The translations under genes were made by a program, and so were the position numbers. Below, one piece after another: positions 52,219-64,000 of a stretch of 64,000 nt of DNA; the stretch's first letter is position 1, and every line of letters begins with the position of its first letter. This DNA comes from Rhodovulum adriaticum (GTDB lineage Bacteria; Pseudomonadota; Alphaproteobacteria; Rhodobacterales; Rhodobacteraceae), in the NCBI RefSeq assembly GCF_004345735.1, contig NZ_SLXL01000004.1, positions 124,001-188,000 of the forward strand, written 5' to 3'. The notes under the pieces are model-generated. The model was not told the DNA's origin. It ran no database searches and was given only the letters and a program-made list of their open reading frames with translations.

Positions 52219-52745
52219 GATGTACCTGCTCGATGCGCCTCTTGCGGACGCGTTGCTGACAAGATCATACCGATTTGACGGTGATCGGTCCAGCATCCGC
52301 TGACCGCCGCCGCCACGCGCCCTGATCGGGCTTGAACCCCGGCGCGACAATGCCTACCTTTGGAATGCCCCTCGGGGCTATGGCGATAAACGCGCCCGTA
52401 ATAAGCGGATCGGACCCGGGGGCGGTACCCGGCGGCTCCACCAAGCTCCCTCATTGGCGGGATCATGGGGCCGAAACAGGATCGACGGACGTCTAAAGGG
52501 GTTAGCCTTCGCCCGGTGAGCGACCACCGTTATCGGTGCAAGCATGATAGTTGCCAATGACAACCGTGCTCCGGTGGCCGTTGCTGCGTAATGCGGTAAC
52601 CAAACCGAAAACTTGAAGTCCTGTTCCTCTAGCAAGGGCAGGCGGGGTTCGCAGGTACCTGGCAACAGAAACCTGCACTTTCCCCTTTACCGAACGTGAA
52701 CGGTTTTCCGTGACAACGATCCTGCAAACAGGATTGGGGTCCAGG
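52219..52745. other. Gene-free stretch upstream of the Hint gene
   Basis: This stretch of about 530 bases has lower GC than its neighbours and no open frame with the codon pattern of true genes. It probably contains the promoters of the Hint-domain gene (leftward) and of the SnoaL-like gene (rightward). A short GCCCCTCGGGGC palindrome is present near 52367. I see no clear operator, repeat or RNA. Confidence 0.5.
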
Positions 52746-53171
52746 ATGAACCGTACACAACAACTGGAGGACTGGTATCGCCGGGTCTACCTGCAAGGGG
52801 AGCTGGACGCCGTCGAAACGCTGTTCACCGACAGCACGCGGGCACAGGGGCTGATGGCCGACGCCCAGGTCGGCCCCAAGGATATCCGCGTCTTTGTCAT
52901 GGCGCTGATGCATCTGGTCGCTGCCCCCCACTTCCGGATCGTCAAGACGGTGGAGGCCGGCGACTGGCTGGCCGCGTTGATCGAGACCGAGGCGATCCGC
53001 GCCGATACCGGCCAGCCGATCCGCGTCACCGGCCAGCTGATGGCCCGGTTCCAGGATGGCCGGATCGCCGAGGCCTACAACAATTTCGATTTCCTCACCT
53101 TTTTCGAGCAGATGGGCCTGCTGCCAGAGCAATCCCTCGCCCTCGGCATGACGGGACAGAAGATTGCCTGA
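52746..53171 (+). CDS. SnoaL/NTF2-like protein
   Basis: This 141-residue protein has the compact alpha+beta cone fold pattern of the SnoaL/NTF2 superfamily (WYRRVYLQGELDAVETLF near the start, MARFQDGRIAEAYNNFDFLTFFEQMG near the end). Function cannot be inferred; members include small cyclases and isomerases. The ATG at 52746 begins the conserved part. Confidence 0.75.
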   Translation: MNRTQQLEDWYRRVYLQGELDAVETLFTDSTRAQGLMADAQVGPKDIRVFVMALMHLVAAPHFRIVKTVEAGDWLAALIETEAIRADTGQPIRVTGQLMARFQDGRIAEAYNNFDFLTFFEQMGLLPEQSLALGMTGQKIA

Positions 53172-53299
53172 CCCACGCGCCCGGATCGGTTGGCCCGTTC
53201 GGCAATCGGCGGGCGGCGCGGGAATTTGGCTGCCCCCCCTTCCCCTGATCTCCGAATCCCCTATGCTGTGCCCAAGCTCTATGATGGGGTTCCCACCGC

Positions 53300-53776
53300 A
53301 TGTCGCACCAGATCGATTACGGCAAGTTGATGCACGCTGCCATGCGCAGCCTGATTCGAAAGGTGCTCTCGAACGTGGCCGAAAACGGCCTGCCGGGTGA
53401 GCACCATTTCTTCATCACCTTCGACACGACCGATCCCGATGTCGGCGTCGCCGATTGGCTGCGCGACCGCTACCCCGATGAGATGACTGTCGTCATCCAG
53501 CACTGGTTCGAGAATCTCGATGTCGGCGAGGACGGCTTTTCGGTCACGCTGAATTTCGGCGACAGCCCGGAACCGCTGTACATTCCCTATGACGCGATCC
53601 GAACCTTCGTGGACCCCTCTGTCGAATTCGGCCTGCGTTTCGAAACGCAGGAAGCCGAAGACGAGGACGAAACCGACGATCTGCTGCGGGACGACGCCCC
53701 CAACGACACCGCCGCCGAGGATGCGCCGGGCGCCGCCAAGGCCGAGGTCGTCAGCCTGGACCAGTTCCGCAAATAG
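53300..53776 (+). CDS. sspB: SspB, ClpXP adaptor (alpha-type)
   Basis: This 158-residue protein matches alphaproteobacterial SspB, which delivers ssrA-tagged proteins to Clp[24 protein letters not shown] and [19 protein letters not shown] are family segments. An acidic linker ends in [11 protein letters not shown], the conserved C-terminal ClpX-binding tail. Confidence 0.93.
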   Translation: MSHQIDYGKLMHAAMRSLIRKVLSNVAENGLPGEHHFFITFDTTDPDVGVADWLRDRYPDEMTVVIQHWFENLDVGEDGFSVTLNFGDSPEPLYIPYDAIRTFVDPSVEFGLRFETQEAEDEDETDDLLRDDAPNDTAAEDAPGAAKAEVVSLDQFRK

Positions 53777-53885
53777 AACCGGACAACCCGGCAGACCACG
53801 ACGCGCCGCCAAGGCGGGCGCGATTGTCAACGCGCGACCGCCCCAGTATAGCTGTCCCGCGCCAAGACAGCAGAGAGGGACACCG

Positions 53886-55279
<1,394 letters not shown>

Positions 55280-55280
<1 letters not shown>

Positions 55281-55462
55281 TGTCCGGCGGCGTGGTCAAC
55301 CTGCGCCAGGCGCGCAAGGCCAGGGCGCGCGATGCCAAGCGCGCCGAGGCCGACGCCAACGCCGCCAAACACGGCCGCACGAAACAGCAGCGCGCGCGGG
55401 AAGAGGCAGACGCCGCCCGCGCGCGCGCGCATCTGGACGGCCACGAGCGCACCCCGGAATGA
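55280..55462 (+). CDS. DUF4169 small basic protein
   Basis: This 60-residue, highly charged protein begins with the DUF4169-like VNLRQARKARAR and is rich in Arg and Ala, probably one long helix. Function unknown. It overlaps fumC (shared A) and the next gene by four bases. The triple overlap suggests co-translation. Confidence 0.8.
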
Positions 55463-55698
55463 GCGGGCGGCCGGTCAAGCATTCACTGACCCTGCGCGGG
55501 CACCGCACCAGCGTTTCCCTTGAGGATGAGTTCTGGGACGCCTTCCGCGAGATCGCGCGACAGGAGGGCAAACCGCTGAACGCGCTGGCCGCGGAAATCG
55601 ATGCGGCACGCGGGATGGAAAGCGGTCTGGCCTCTGCGATCCGCCTTTACGTCCTGCGCCATTACCGCGACCGGGCGAACGGGCCGACGGCCCCCTAG
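55459..55698 (+). CDS. Ribbon-helix-helix protein
   Basis: This 79-residue protein matches a small ribbon-helix-helix family. The beta strand [23 protein letters not shown] and the helix [13 protein letters not shown] are typical. It is probably DNA-binding; the target is unknown. Its stop TAG lies inside CTAG shared with the convergent pgi stop. Confidence 0.82.
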   Translation: MSGRPVKHSLTLRGHRTSVSLEDEFWDAFREIARQEGKPLNALAAEIDAARGMESGLASAIRLYVLRHYRDRANGPTAP

Positions 55699-57308
55699 CC
55701 TGCCTGCGCGCTGCGCACGAAGCCCAGCAACTGGGCGGTAGAGCCGTCGATATCCGCAGCCACACCATCGCCCGACAGCAGGGGTTCGACCGATTTGGCC
55801 AGTTCCTTGCCCAGTTCCACACCCCACTGATCGTAGGAATTGATCCCCAGGATCACGCCTTCGACGAACACGCGATGTTCGTACAGCGCGATGATCTGGC
55901 CCAAGATGCGCGGCGTCAGTTGCGGATAGATCAGCGTGGTGGACGGCCGGTTCCCCGGAAAGACCCGATGGCGGGCCTGCCGTTCCAGCTCCGCGCCGGT
56001 GAATCCCGCGTCGGCGGCGATCTCGCGCGCCTCGTCCAGGGACCGGCCGCGCATCAGCGCCTTGGACTGCGCCAGCGCATTGGCCAGCAAAAGGCGGTGA
56101 TGATGCGCCAGATCGGGTTCATGCCCCTGCGCGGCAACCATGAATTCGCAGGGCACCACCTGCGTCCCCTGGTGGATCAACTGATAGAACGCGTGCTGAC
56201 CGTTGGTTCCAGGCTCCCCCCAGACGACCGGGCCGGTGGGGCGCAGGGGCGGCGTGCCGTCCATGGTCACGCCCTTGCCGTTACTCTCCATCTCAAGCTG
56301 TTGCAGGTAGGCGGGCAACCGCGCCAGCCGCTGATCGTAGGGCAGCACCGCACGGGTCGCATGGCCCAGCACCTGCGCGTGCCAGATCCCCACCAGCGCC
56401 AGCAGAACGGGCATGTTTTCCGCCGCCGGCGCGGCCCGGAAATGGGCGTCCATGGCCGCCCCCCCGGCCAGGAAATCGTCGAACCGATCCGGCCCGATGG
56501 CAATCATCAGCGACAGCCCGATCGGCCCCCACATCGAGTATCGTCCGCCGACCCAATCCTCGAACCCGAAGACGCGCCCGGGATCGATGCCAAAATCCGC
56601 CGTCTTGTCCAGCGCCGAGGATAACGCCGCGAACTGATCGCCCGGGTCTTGCACCCGCTCTGCCATCCAGGCGCGGGCGGTTGCCGCGTTGGTCATGGTC
56701 TCGATCGTCGTGAAGGTTTTCGAGGCGACGATGACCAGCGTGGTTTCCGGGTTCAGCCCCTTCAGCGTGTCCGCGATATGTGCGCCGTCCACGTTGGATA
56801 CGAAATGCACACGCGGCCCATCATGGTAGGGCGCCAGCGCCAGTACCGCCATCGCCGGCCCCAGGTCCGAGCCGCCGATCCCGATATTGACGACATCGGT
56901 GATCGCCCCCCCCTGCCCCGGATAGGCACCGCTGCGCACCTCATCGGCAAAGGCGCGCATGCGGGCCAGCGTTTCACGCACTCCCGGCATCACGTCGGCC
57001 CCGTCCACCGTGACCGATCCGCCGGGATTGCGCAGCGCGGTATGCAGCACGGCGCGCCCCTCGGTTTCGTTGATCCTGGCACCGGTGAACATCGCCTCGC
57101 GGCACTCGGCCAGCCCTGCGGCCTCAGTCAGGCGGATCAGCAGGGCGCGGGTGTCCGCGTCGATATTGGTCTTTGAATAATCGAACAGCATGCCCTCTGC
57201 GCGGACAGAAAACGCGGGCGCCCGCGCCGGATCCGCGAACAGCGCCGCCAGAGGACGGCCTTTGACCGATTGCGCCTGCGCATCGAGCGCGTCCCAAAGA
57301 TCCTGCAT
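55695..57308 (-). CDS. pgi: Glucose-6-phosphate isomerase
   Basis: This 537-residue enzyme interconverts glucose 6-phosphate and fructose 6-phosphate. The signatures [15 protein letters not shown] and [21 protein letters not shown]-like segment [17 protein letters not shown] are present. Two adjacent ATG codons exist; the second, at 57308, has the better spacing to GGAGGAGG. It overlaps pgl and forms the operon zwf-pgl-pgi. Confidence 0.95.
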   Translation of the reverse strand: MQDLWDALDAQAQSVKGRPLAALFADPARAPAFSVRAEGMLFDYSKTNIDADTRALLIRLTEAAGLAECREAMFTGARINETEGRAVLHTALRNPGGSVTVDGADVMPGVRETLARMRAFADEVRSGAYPGQGGAITDVVNIGIGGSDLGPAMAVLALAPYHDGPRVHFVSNVDGAHIADTLKGLNPETTLVIVASKTFTTIETMTNAATARAWMAERVQDPGDQFAALSSALDKTADFGIDPGRVFGFEDWVGGRYSMWGPIGLSLMIAIGPDRFDDFLAGGAAMDAHFRAAPAAENMPVLLALVGIWHAQVLGHATRAVLPYDQRLARLPAYLQQLEMESNGKGVTMDGTPPLRPTGPVVWGEPGTNGQHAFYQLIHQGTQVVPCEFMVAAQGHEPDLAHHHRLLLANALAQSKALMRGRSLDEAREIAADAGFTGAELERQARHRVFPGNRPSTTLIYPQLTPRILGQIIALYEHRVFVEGVILGINSYDQWGVELGKELAKSVEPLLSGDGVAADIDGSTAQLLGFVRSAQAG

Positions 57309-57976
57309 CATTCCTCCTCCGTCCAGTGAACCGTCGCGCCCTTCAGCACCAGCGCGATCGGCGCGCGCTGCGGATCGGCCAATGCCGCGGCCCGCTCCAG
57401 CGCGGCCCGCTTGGCCGCACCGGTAATCAGGATATGCGTGGAAAGCGCTGCCCGCAGCACCGGCGCGGTCAGGGTAATCCGCGGCTCGGGCTGATCCGGC
57501 GGCGTGATCTGCATTACCGGGGGCGCATCGGGGGCAAGCGCGGACTCCAGCTCTGGCGCGCCCGGAAACAGCGAGGCGGTGTGCATGTCCTCGCCCATCC
57601 CCAGCACCAGCACGTTCAGCGGCAGCGCACGGGCCACCCGGTCGGCCAACCCCGCCATGCCGTCGGCACCGGGCCGCAGCCCCACGAACCGCGCCTGCGC
57701 GGCGGCCCCGGTCAACAGCCGCGCGCGCAACATCCCCTCGTTCGAGCGGGGATGGTCAGGCCCGACCAGCCGTTCGTCCGTAGGCAGGATGCGCACGCGG
57801 TCCCAATCCAGCGAGGTGCCGCACAGATCGTCATAAAGCGGCCCCGGCGTGCGCCCGCCGGGCAGCGCGACGCTGACGCGGTCCTCATGGGTCAGGGCGG
57901 CGTTGATCTCTCCGGCCAGAGTATTGGCCAGGTCGATCATCATCATTTCAGTATCGGCGTATTCGATCAGCTTCAC
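57308..57976 (-). CDS. pgl: 6-phosphogluconolactonase
   Basis: This 222-residue enzyme hydrolyses 6-phosphogluconolactone. The [14 protein letters not shown] active-site segment and [13 protein letters not shown] are hallmarks. It starts with GTG, overlapping the zwf stop by four bases, and ends over the pgi start. Confidence 0.95.
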   Translation of the reverse strand: MKLIEYADTEMMMIDLANTLAGEINAALTHEDRVSVALPGGRTPGPLYDDLCGTSLDWDRVRILPTDERLVGPDHPRSNEGMLRARLLTGAAAQARFVGLRPGADGMAGLADRVARALPLNVLVLGMGEDMHTASLFPGAPELESALAPDAPPVMQITPPDQPEPRITLTAPVLRAALSTHILITGAAKRAALERAAALADPQRAPIALVLKGATVHWTEEE

Positions 57977-59427
57977 GGTTTCACCTCCCGCCAGCGCCGC
58001 CCATCGCGATGCATCAGCATCAGCGCATCCTCTGGCCCCGAACTGCCCGGGTCATAGGATTGCGGCACTTCTTCGCGCGACTCCCACGCGGCGATGATCG
58101 GGTCGGTCCAGGCCCAAGCTGCCTCGACCTCGTCGCCGCGCATGAACAGCGTCTGGTTCCCCCTTATCACATCCATGATGAGCCGTTCATAAGCGTCCGC
58201 GATGTCGCGGTCAGATGTTCCCAGGGCCTCGGCAAAGGACATGTCCAGCGGCACCTCGACCAGGCGCATGCCGCCCGGTCCCGGCTCCTTGATCGTGACC
58301 TTCAGCTTGATGCCCTCGTTCGGTTGCAGGCGGATCGCCAGCACGTTGGATTTCTGCCCCTCCTGGGCACCGAAGATGGAGTGCGGCGGATCCTTGAAGG
58401 TGATCGCGATTTCCGAGGTCCGCGCGCGCATCCGCTTGCCCGTGCGCAGGTAGAAGGGCGTGCCCTTCCACCGCCAGGATGACACATGCGCCTTGAGCGC
58501 GATGAAACTTTCGGTGCGGCTGGCGGGGTTCTCGGCATCGTCCAGGTAACTGGCATGGCCATTCCCGGCGGCGTATTGCCCGCGCACGATGTCGGCCGGC
58601 TGCACCGGGTCCAGCGCGCGGATCACCTTCAGCTTTTCGTCGCGCACGGCGTCCGGCTCGAACGCGTAGGGCGGTTCCATCGCGATCAGGCACAGCAATT
58701 GCATCATGTGGTTCTGCACCATGTCGCGCATCGCGCCCGACTTGTCGTAATAGCCGCCGCGCCCGGCGACGCCCACGGTTTCGGCCACGGTGATCTGGAT
58801 GTGATCGACGTATTGCGCGTTCCAAAGCGGCTCAAACAGCATGTTGCCGAAGCGGATGGCCATCAGGTTCTGGACCGTTTCCTTGCCCAGGTAATGGTCG
58901 ATCCGATAAATCTGATGCTCGTCGAAATGGGCCGCCAGCGTGGCATTCAGGGCGCGGGCGGTTTCCAGATCGTGGCCGAAAGGCTTTTCCACCACGATCC
59001 GGCACTCCGCCGTGTTCATGCCATGGACGTGCAGCCGTTGCGCCAGGTCGCCGAACAGGCTGGGCCCGACCGAGAAGTAATAGGCCTGGACCACGTCCGC
59101 GCGCATGCGGGCCGCCAGTTCGGGCCACCCCGCCTCGCCCCGCACATCGATCGGCACATAGCCCAAACGGCCAAGGAACCGGTCCAGCGCCACCGTGTCG
59201 CGCAGATCGGCCGGCAGGGTCTCGTCCAGGACGCTGCGCACCTCTGCCCGCCAGGTGTCGTCGGTGAACTCCGTCCGCGCCGCGCCGATGATCCGCGCGC
59301 CCTCGGCCAGTTGGCCCGCCAGATCGCGGCGGTAAAGCGCGGGCAGGATCTTGCGCGTGGCCAGATCGCCCGTCGCGCCGAAGATCACCAGGTCAAACGT
59401 GTCGACCGGGATGACGCGTGAGACCAT
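57973..59427 (-). CDS. zwf: Glucose-6-phosphate 1-dehydrogenase
   Basis: This 484-residue enzyme makes NADPH and 6-phosphogluconolactone. The nucleotide-binding FGATGDLATRKILPALY and the active-site RIDHYLGKE are intact. It is the first gene of zwf-pgl-pgi, feeding the Entner-Doudoroff and pentose-phosphate pathways. Confidence 0.96.
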   Translation of the reverse strand: MVSRVIPVDTFDLVIFGATGDLATRKILPALYRRDLAGQLAEGARIIGAARTEFTDDTWRAEVRSVLDETLPADLRDTVALDRFLGRLGYVPIDVRGEAGWPELAARMRADVVQAYYFSVGPSLFGDLAQRLHVHGMNTAECRIVVEKPFGHDLETARALNATLAAHFDEHQIYRIDHYLGKETVQNLMAIRFGNMLFEPLWNAQYVDHIQITVAETVGVAGRGGYYDKSGAMRDMVQNHMMQLLCLIAMEPPYAFEPDAVRDEKLKVIRALDPVQPADIVRGQYAAGNGHASYLDDAENPASRTESFIALKAHVSSWRWKGTPFYLRTGKRMRARTSEIAITFKDPPHSIFGAQEGQKSNVLAIRLQPNEGIKLKVTIKEPGPGGMRLVEVPLDMSFAEALGTSDRDIADAYERLIMDVIRGNQTLFMRGDEVEAAWAWTDPIIAAWESREEVPQSYDPGSSGPEDALMLMHRDGRRWREVKP

Positions 59428-59503
59428 GGGACTCCCTTTCCCGTGTCGCCCGAGGGCGCGCTATCAATTCTCTACCATGTCCCGGTCACGGCGCAACCGC
59501 GCC

Positions 59504-60088
59504 TCAGGCTTCCAGCTCGGCATCCCAGTAAAGGAAGTCGATCCAGCTTTCGTGCAGGTAGTTGGGGGGGAATTTTCGCCCGGTGTTGCGCAATTCCTCG
59601 GCACCGGGCTGACGCGGTATCTTGCGCAGGGTCATGCCCGCCTGCCGAAGGCTCTTGGATCCCTTCTTGAGGTTGCAGCGCGAACAGGCGGCCACAACGT
59701 TTTCCCAGCTGGTGACGCCGCCACGGGCCCGGGGAATGACATGATCAAAGGTCAGATCCCCACGCGCGCCACAATACTGGCAGGAAAATTCGTCCCTCAG
59801 AAAAAGATTGAAGCGCGTGAAGGCCACGCGCTTCTGCGGTTTGACGTAATCTTTCAGCACCACGACCGAGGGTATTCGGATTTCCCGCGACGGGCTGCGC
59901 ACCACATGGTCGTATTCCGCCACGATATCCACCCTGTCCAGAAAGGCCGCCTTCACCGCCTCTTGCCAGGGCCACAGGGATAATGGGTAGTAGGAAAGCG
60001 GGCGGTAATCTGCATTCAGCACAAGGGCCGGATGGTCCCTCAGGCCTGCCGGCTCACGCACGAATGAGGTTCTGAAATCGCCATCCAT
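59504..60088 (-). CDS. HNH endonuclease family protein
   Basis: This 194-residue protein has a zinc-bound HNH motif: CQYCGARGDLTFDHVIPRA, then GGVTSWENVVAACSRCN. The family is common in alphaproteobacteria as a housekeeping-like gene, and its cleavage role is not known. ATG at 60088 is chosen; a TTG one codon earlier is possible. Confidence 0.9.
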   Translation of the reverse strand: MDGDFRTSFVREPAGLRDHPALVLNADYRPLSYYPLSLWPWQEAVKAAFLDRVDIVAEYDHVVRSPSREIRIPSVVVLKDYVKPQKRVAFTRFNLFLRDEFSCQYCGARGDLTFDHVIPRARGGVTSWENVVAACSRCNLKKGSKSLRQAGMTLRKIPRQPGAEELRNTGRKFPPNYLHESWIDFLYWDAELEA

Positions 60089-60305
60089 CAAGAGACTCCG
60101 CCTCCGCCCCGTCTGTCCGTCCCTGGACCCGAAGCGGGACGCGCCCGCCCCTGACCTGAGAGTTACTATATATGGCGTTCACCGCCTGACAAGCCTCGCA
60201 GATGCGGTAGGCCTGCCCGGTAGGTAGCGCGCATGCGTAACGGGCATGTGACGGGTGGCAAGGTCGGGTTATCGGGCAGGTTGCGGATGGCGCCCGGCGC
60301 GCCCC

Positions 60306-60980
60306 TCACTCTGCCCGCGCGATCCCCAGTTGTTCCTGCATGAAGGCCAGCGCCACGCTCAGCCCGTCCGGCGCGATTCCGTGGCCGGTGCCCTTCATCA
60401 CATGGGCATAGACATCGAACCCCGCAGCAGTCAGGGCATTGCCCGCCTCTGGCAGGGCCTGCACCGGGACAACGTCATCGGCATCGCCATGCACCAGCAG
60501 GACCGGCGGCTTTTCGACCGTGTCGTCCTCCAGCAACTCGGGCCGCAGCAAACGCCCGGAAAAACCGACAAGCCCCGCATAGGCCGGGCTGCGCCGCGGC
60601 CCCACATGCAGGGCCATCATCGTGCCCTGGGAAAACCCGAAAAGGATGGTGTGATCCGGGCCGACCCCCTCTTCCGCGGCGACCTCGTCCAGCCAGGCAT
60701 TCAGGTCGTCCACTGCGCGCAGCATCCCGACCTCGCTGGCCTCCTCGGTGGAACCATCGATCCAGGGCACGGGGAACCACTGATAGCCAAAGGGTGCCCC
60801 GGCGCAGGATTCGGGCGCGTCAGGCGCCAGAAAGGCGGTGCCGGGCATATGCGGCGCCAGGGGATCGGCCAGTCCCAGCAGGTCTGCGCCATTCGCCCCG
60901 TAGCCATGCAGGAAAATCACCAGCCGTTCGGCCTCTCCCTTTGCCGCGCCCGCGCGGCCCGCTTGCAAGCTTCGTGTCAC
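60306..60980 (-). CDS. Carboxylesterase/phospholipase (alpha/beta hydrolase)
   Basis: This hydrolase of 224 residues belongs to the phospholipase/carboxylesterase family. The oxyanion-hole motif HGYGANGADLLGL, nucleophile GFSQGTMMAL, VHGDADDVVP (Asp) and GTGHGI (His) complete the catalytic triad. It starts with GTG and overlaps the glycosylase stop by four bases. Confidence 0.9.
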   Translation of the reverse strand: MTRSLQAGRAGAAKGEAERLVIFLHGYGANGADLLGLADPLAPHMPGTAFLAPDAPESCAGAPFGYQWFPVPWIDGSTEEASEVGMLRAVDDLNAWLDEVAAEEGVGPDHTILFGFSQGTMMALHVGPRRSPAYAGLVGFSGRLLRPELLEDDTVEKPPVLLVHGDADDVVPVQALPEAGNALTAAGFDVYAHVMKGTGHGIAPDGLSVALAFMQEQLGIARAE

Positions 60981-61606
60981 CGGATGCCCTCCCTGTCCTT
61001 GGCCACCCGGTAGTAGGCCCAAAGCGCGCGCGCCGCAACGGCCCGCCAGGGCGCCCAATCCTCTGCCATCGTCCGTAGCGCGCGTTCCCGCGGGCGTTCG
61101 GGCAGATCGAACAGCATCCGCGCGGATTCCTGCAGCGCAAGATCCGCGGGCGCAAACACATCCGCCCGCCCTAACGAGAACATGGCGTAGATCTCTGCCG
61201 TCCAGCGGCCGATGCCGGGCACCTCGACCAGGCGGGTGACGACCTGATCGGTCGGCGTGGTGCGCAAGGCGGGGAAATCGATCCCGGCCGCGGCCAACGC
61301 CCGGGCATAGCGAATCTTCTGCCGCGACAGACCGCAGGCGCGCATCGCCTCGTCCTCGGCGGCCAGGATCGCGGCGGGCTCGGTCAGCCCGGCCGCCTGC
61401 ATGCGGCCCCAGATTGCCTCGGCCGCGGCAACGGAAACCTGCTGGCTGACAATGGCCGACAAGAGTGCGGCAAACCCGTCGGGCCGCCGGCGCAGCGGCA
61501 ACGGGCCGGTCAGCGTCAGAACATGGGCAAAGCGCGGCTCGACCCGCGCAAGGTAGTCCGCCCCTTCGGCAACGCAGTCCTCGGTTTCGATGATCCGTCC
61601 CACCAT
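60977..61606 (-). CDS. AlkA-like DNA-3-methyladenine glycosylase
   Basis: This 209-residue protein has the helix-hairpin-helix GPD fold of DNA glycosylases. LVEVPGIGRWTAEIYAMFSL is the hairpin and FAPADLALQ holds the catalytic aspartate. It removes alkylated bases from DNA. It overlaps the hydrolase gene downstream. Confidence 0.9.
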   Translation of the reverse strand: MVGRIIETEDCVAEGADYLARVEPRFAHVLTLTGPLPLRRRPDGFAALLSAIVSQQVSVAAAEAIWGRMQAAGLTEPAAILAAEDEAMRACGLSRQKIRYARALAAAGIDFPALRTTPTDQVVTRLVEVPGIGRWTAEIYAMFSLGRADVFAPADLALQESARMLFDLPERPRERALRTMAEDWAPWRAVAARALWAYYRVAKDREGIR

Positions 61607-61736
61607 GGGGCGAGTTAGGACACAGACGCCCGCAGGTCACAAGGCATGGCAACGGCCAAAGCCCGCGAAAAGCCACCACCATCGCCTTGGCGACGCGTTC
61701 TTTCCGGCAAGAACCGGATCACAAGCTGTTTGAAAA

Positions 61737-61813
61737 TGGTCGGAGTGAGAGGATTCGAACCTCCGGCCCCTGCCTCCCGAAGACAGTGCTCTACCAGGCT
61801 GAGCTACACTCCG
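61737..61813 (-). tRNA. tRNA-Pro (anticodon CGG)
   Basis: On the minus strand acceptor CGGAGTG pairs with CACTCCG, the D arm is AGCTCAGCCTGG, the anticodon loop TTCGGGA lies in CTGTC/GGCAG, the T arm is GGTTCGAATCC, and the CCA end is encoded. Confidence 0.96.
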
Positions 61814-61881
61814 ACCGTGCCGCGCGGATTAGCCTGCGGCGCGAGGATTTGCAAGGGGGCAATCGCCCGTCCCGCCAAGGA

Positions 61882-61925
61882 AAATGCCCCGCCGGCACGA
61901 AAGCGGCCGACGGGGCGTTTTTCGG
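61882..61925 (-). terminator. Terminator downstream of katG
   Basis: GCCCCGCCGGC-like and GCGGCCGACGGGGC arms form a GC-rich stem flanked by AAAAT and GTTTTTC, so it could work in both directions. On the minus strand it lies 37 bases after katG. Confidence 0.75.
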
Positions 61926-61961
61926 GCTACGGTCGCGCCCCATCAAGGGGCGCGGCCATTG

Positions 61962-64000
<2,039 letters not shown>

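Noticed and set aside
52378-52665. 95-codon minus-strand frame upstream of the Hint gene
   Set aside because: Composition is Arg/Pro-rich with no third-position bias or ribosome-binding site. It looks like chance.
60092-60305. Possible regulatory or RNA element in the 214-base gap upstream of the HNH gene
   Set aside because: Contains a TATATATGG stretch and a short GGCG/CGCC palindrome, enough for a promoter at most; I see no further structure.

Overview
The window reads as chromosomal DNA of a marine-type Rhodobacteraceae (alphaproteobacterium). The evidence is high GC with strong G/C at third codon positions, a complete alphaproteobacterial sox cluster, the Rhodobacter-type gene pairs trgA-trgB-cysK and phrA-cfa, an acuI-type reductase, an alpha-type SspB, and the intergenic palindromes common in this family. 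I cannot name genus or species. No phage, transposase, integrase or CRISPR array is visible.

Layout. 1-2440 (+): the end of alr, then an Mla-type lipid ABC transporter (permease, ATPase) and a PqiA-like membrane protein. 2440-2660: a gene-free stretch holding four hairpins, a terminator facing the minus strand and a perfect FNR box; I read it as an undescribed pyrimidine-loop small RNA. 2662-4935 (-): a VWA (CoxE-like) plus MoxR ATPase pair. 5045-6747 (+): a LysE exporter and an uncharacterised protein. 6757-20891: a carbon-phosphorus lyase locus with phnGHIJKLN, phnM, a second phnM-like gene, phnF, a 2H-phosphoesterase (DUF1045), a hexapeptide acetyltransferase and the phnCDEE transporter; operator-like repeats lie at the phnG/phnF divergence and upstream of phnC. 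21759-34253: the thiosulfate-oxidation cluster. soxVWXYZABCDEF are on the minus strand and soxS, a GlcG-like gene, soxR and a YeeE/SoxT transporter are divergent on the plus strand. Conserved operator-like sequences lie in the soxS/soxV and soxW/soxX gaps.

34263-38150: a sulfotransferase-like protein, an orphan iron-type ABC permease, tRNA-Thr and tRNA-Ser, and an AlaX editing protein. 38147-50604 (-): a mechanosensitive channel, then cysK-trgB-trgA (tellurite and oxidative stress), cfa-phrA (singlet oxygen and light damage), a class V aminotransferase, a BCCT transporter, a universal stress protein and acuI. 50690-52218 (-): an overlapping pair of an HlyC-like acyltransferase and a Hint-domain protein, followed by about 530 bp without a convincing gene. 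52746-55698 (+): a SnoaL-like protein, sspB, fumC, a DUF4169 gene and a ribbon-helix-helix gene. 55695-59427 (-): pgi-pgl-zwf, the entry to the Entner-Doudoroff and pentose-phosphate routes. 59504-64000 (-): an HNH nuclease, a carboxylesterase, an AlkA-like glycosylase, tRNA-Pro and katG, which is cut by the window edge.

Together the region describes a chemolithotrophy-capable heterotroph. It scavenges phosphonates, oxidises reduced sulfur with persulfide-responsive control, and carries several oxidative and light stress functions. The items I would check first are the hairpin RNA at 2451-2600, the HlyC-like/Hint pair, the DUF1045 protein as the missing PhnP activity, and the small plus-strand gene nested between phnI and phnJ.
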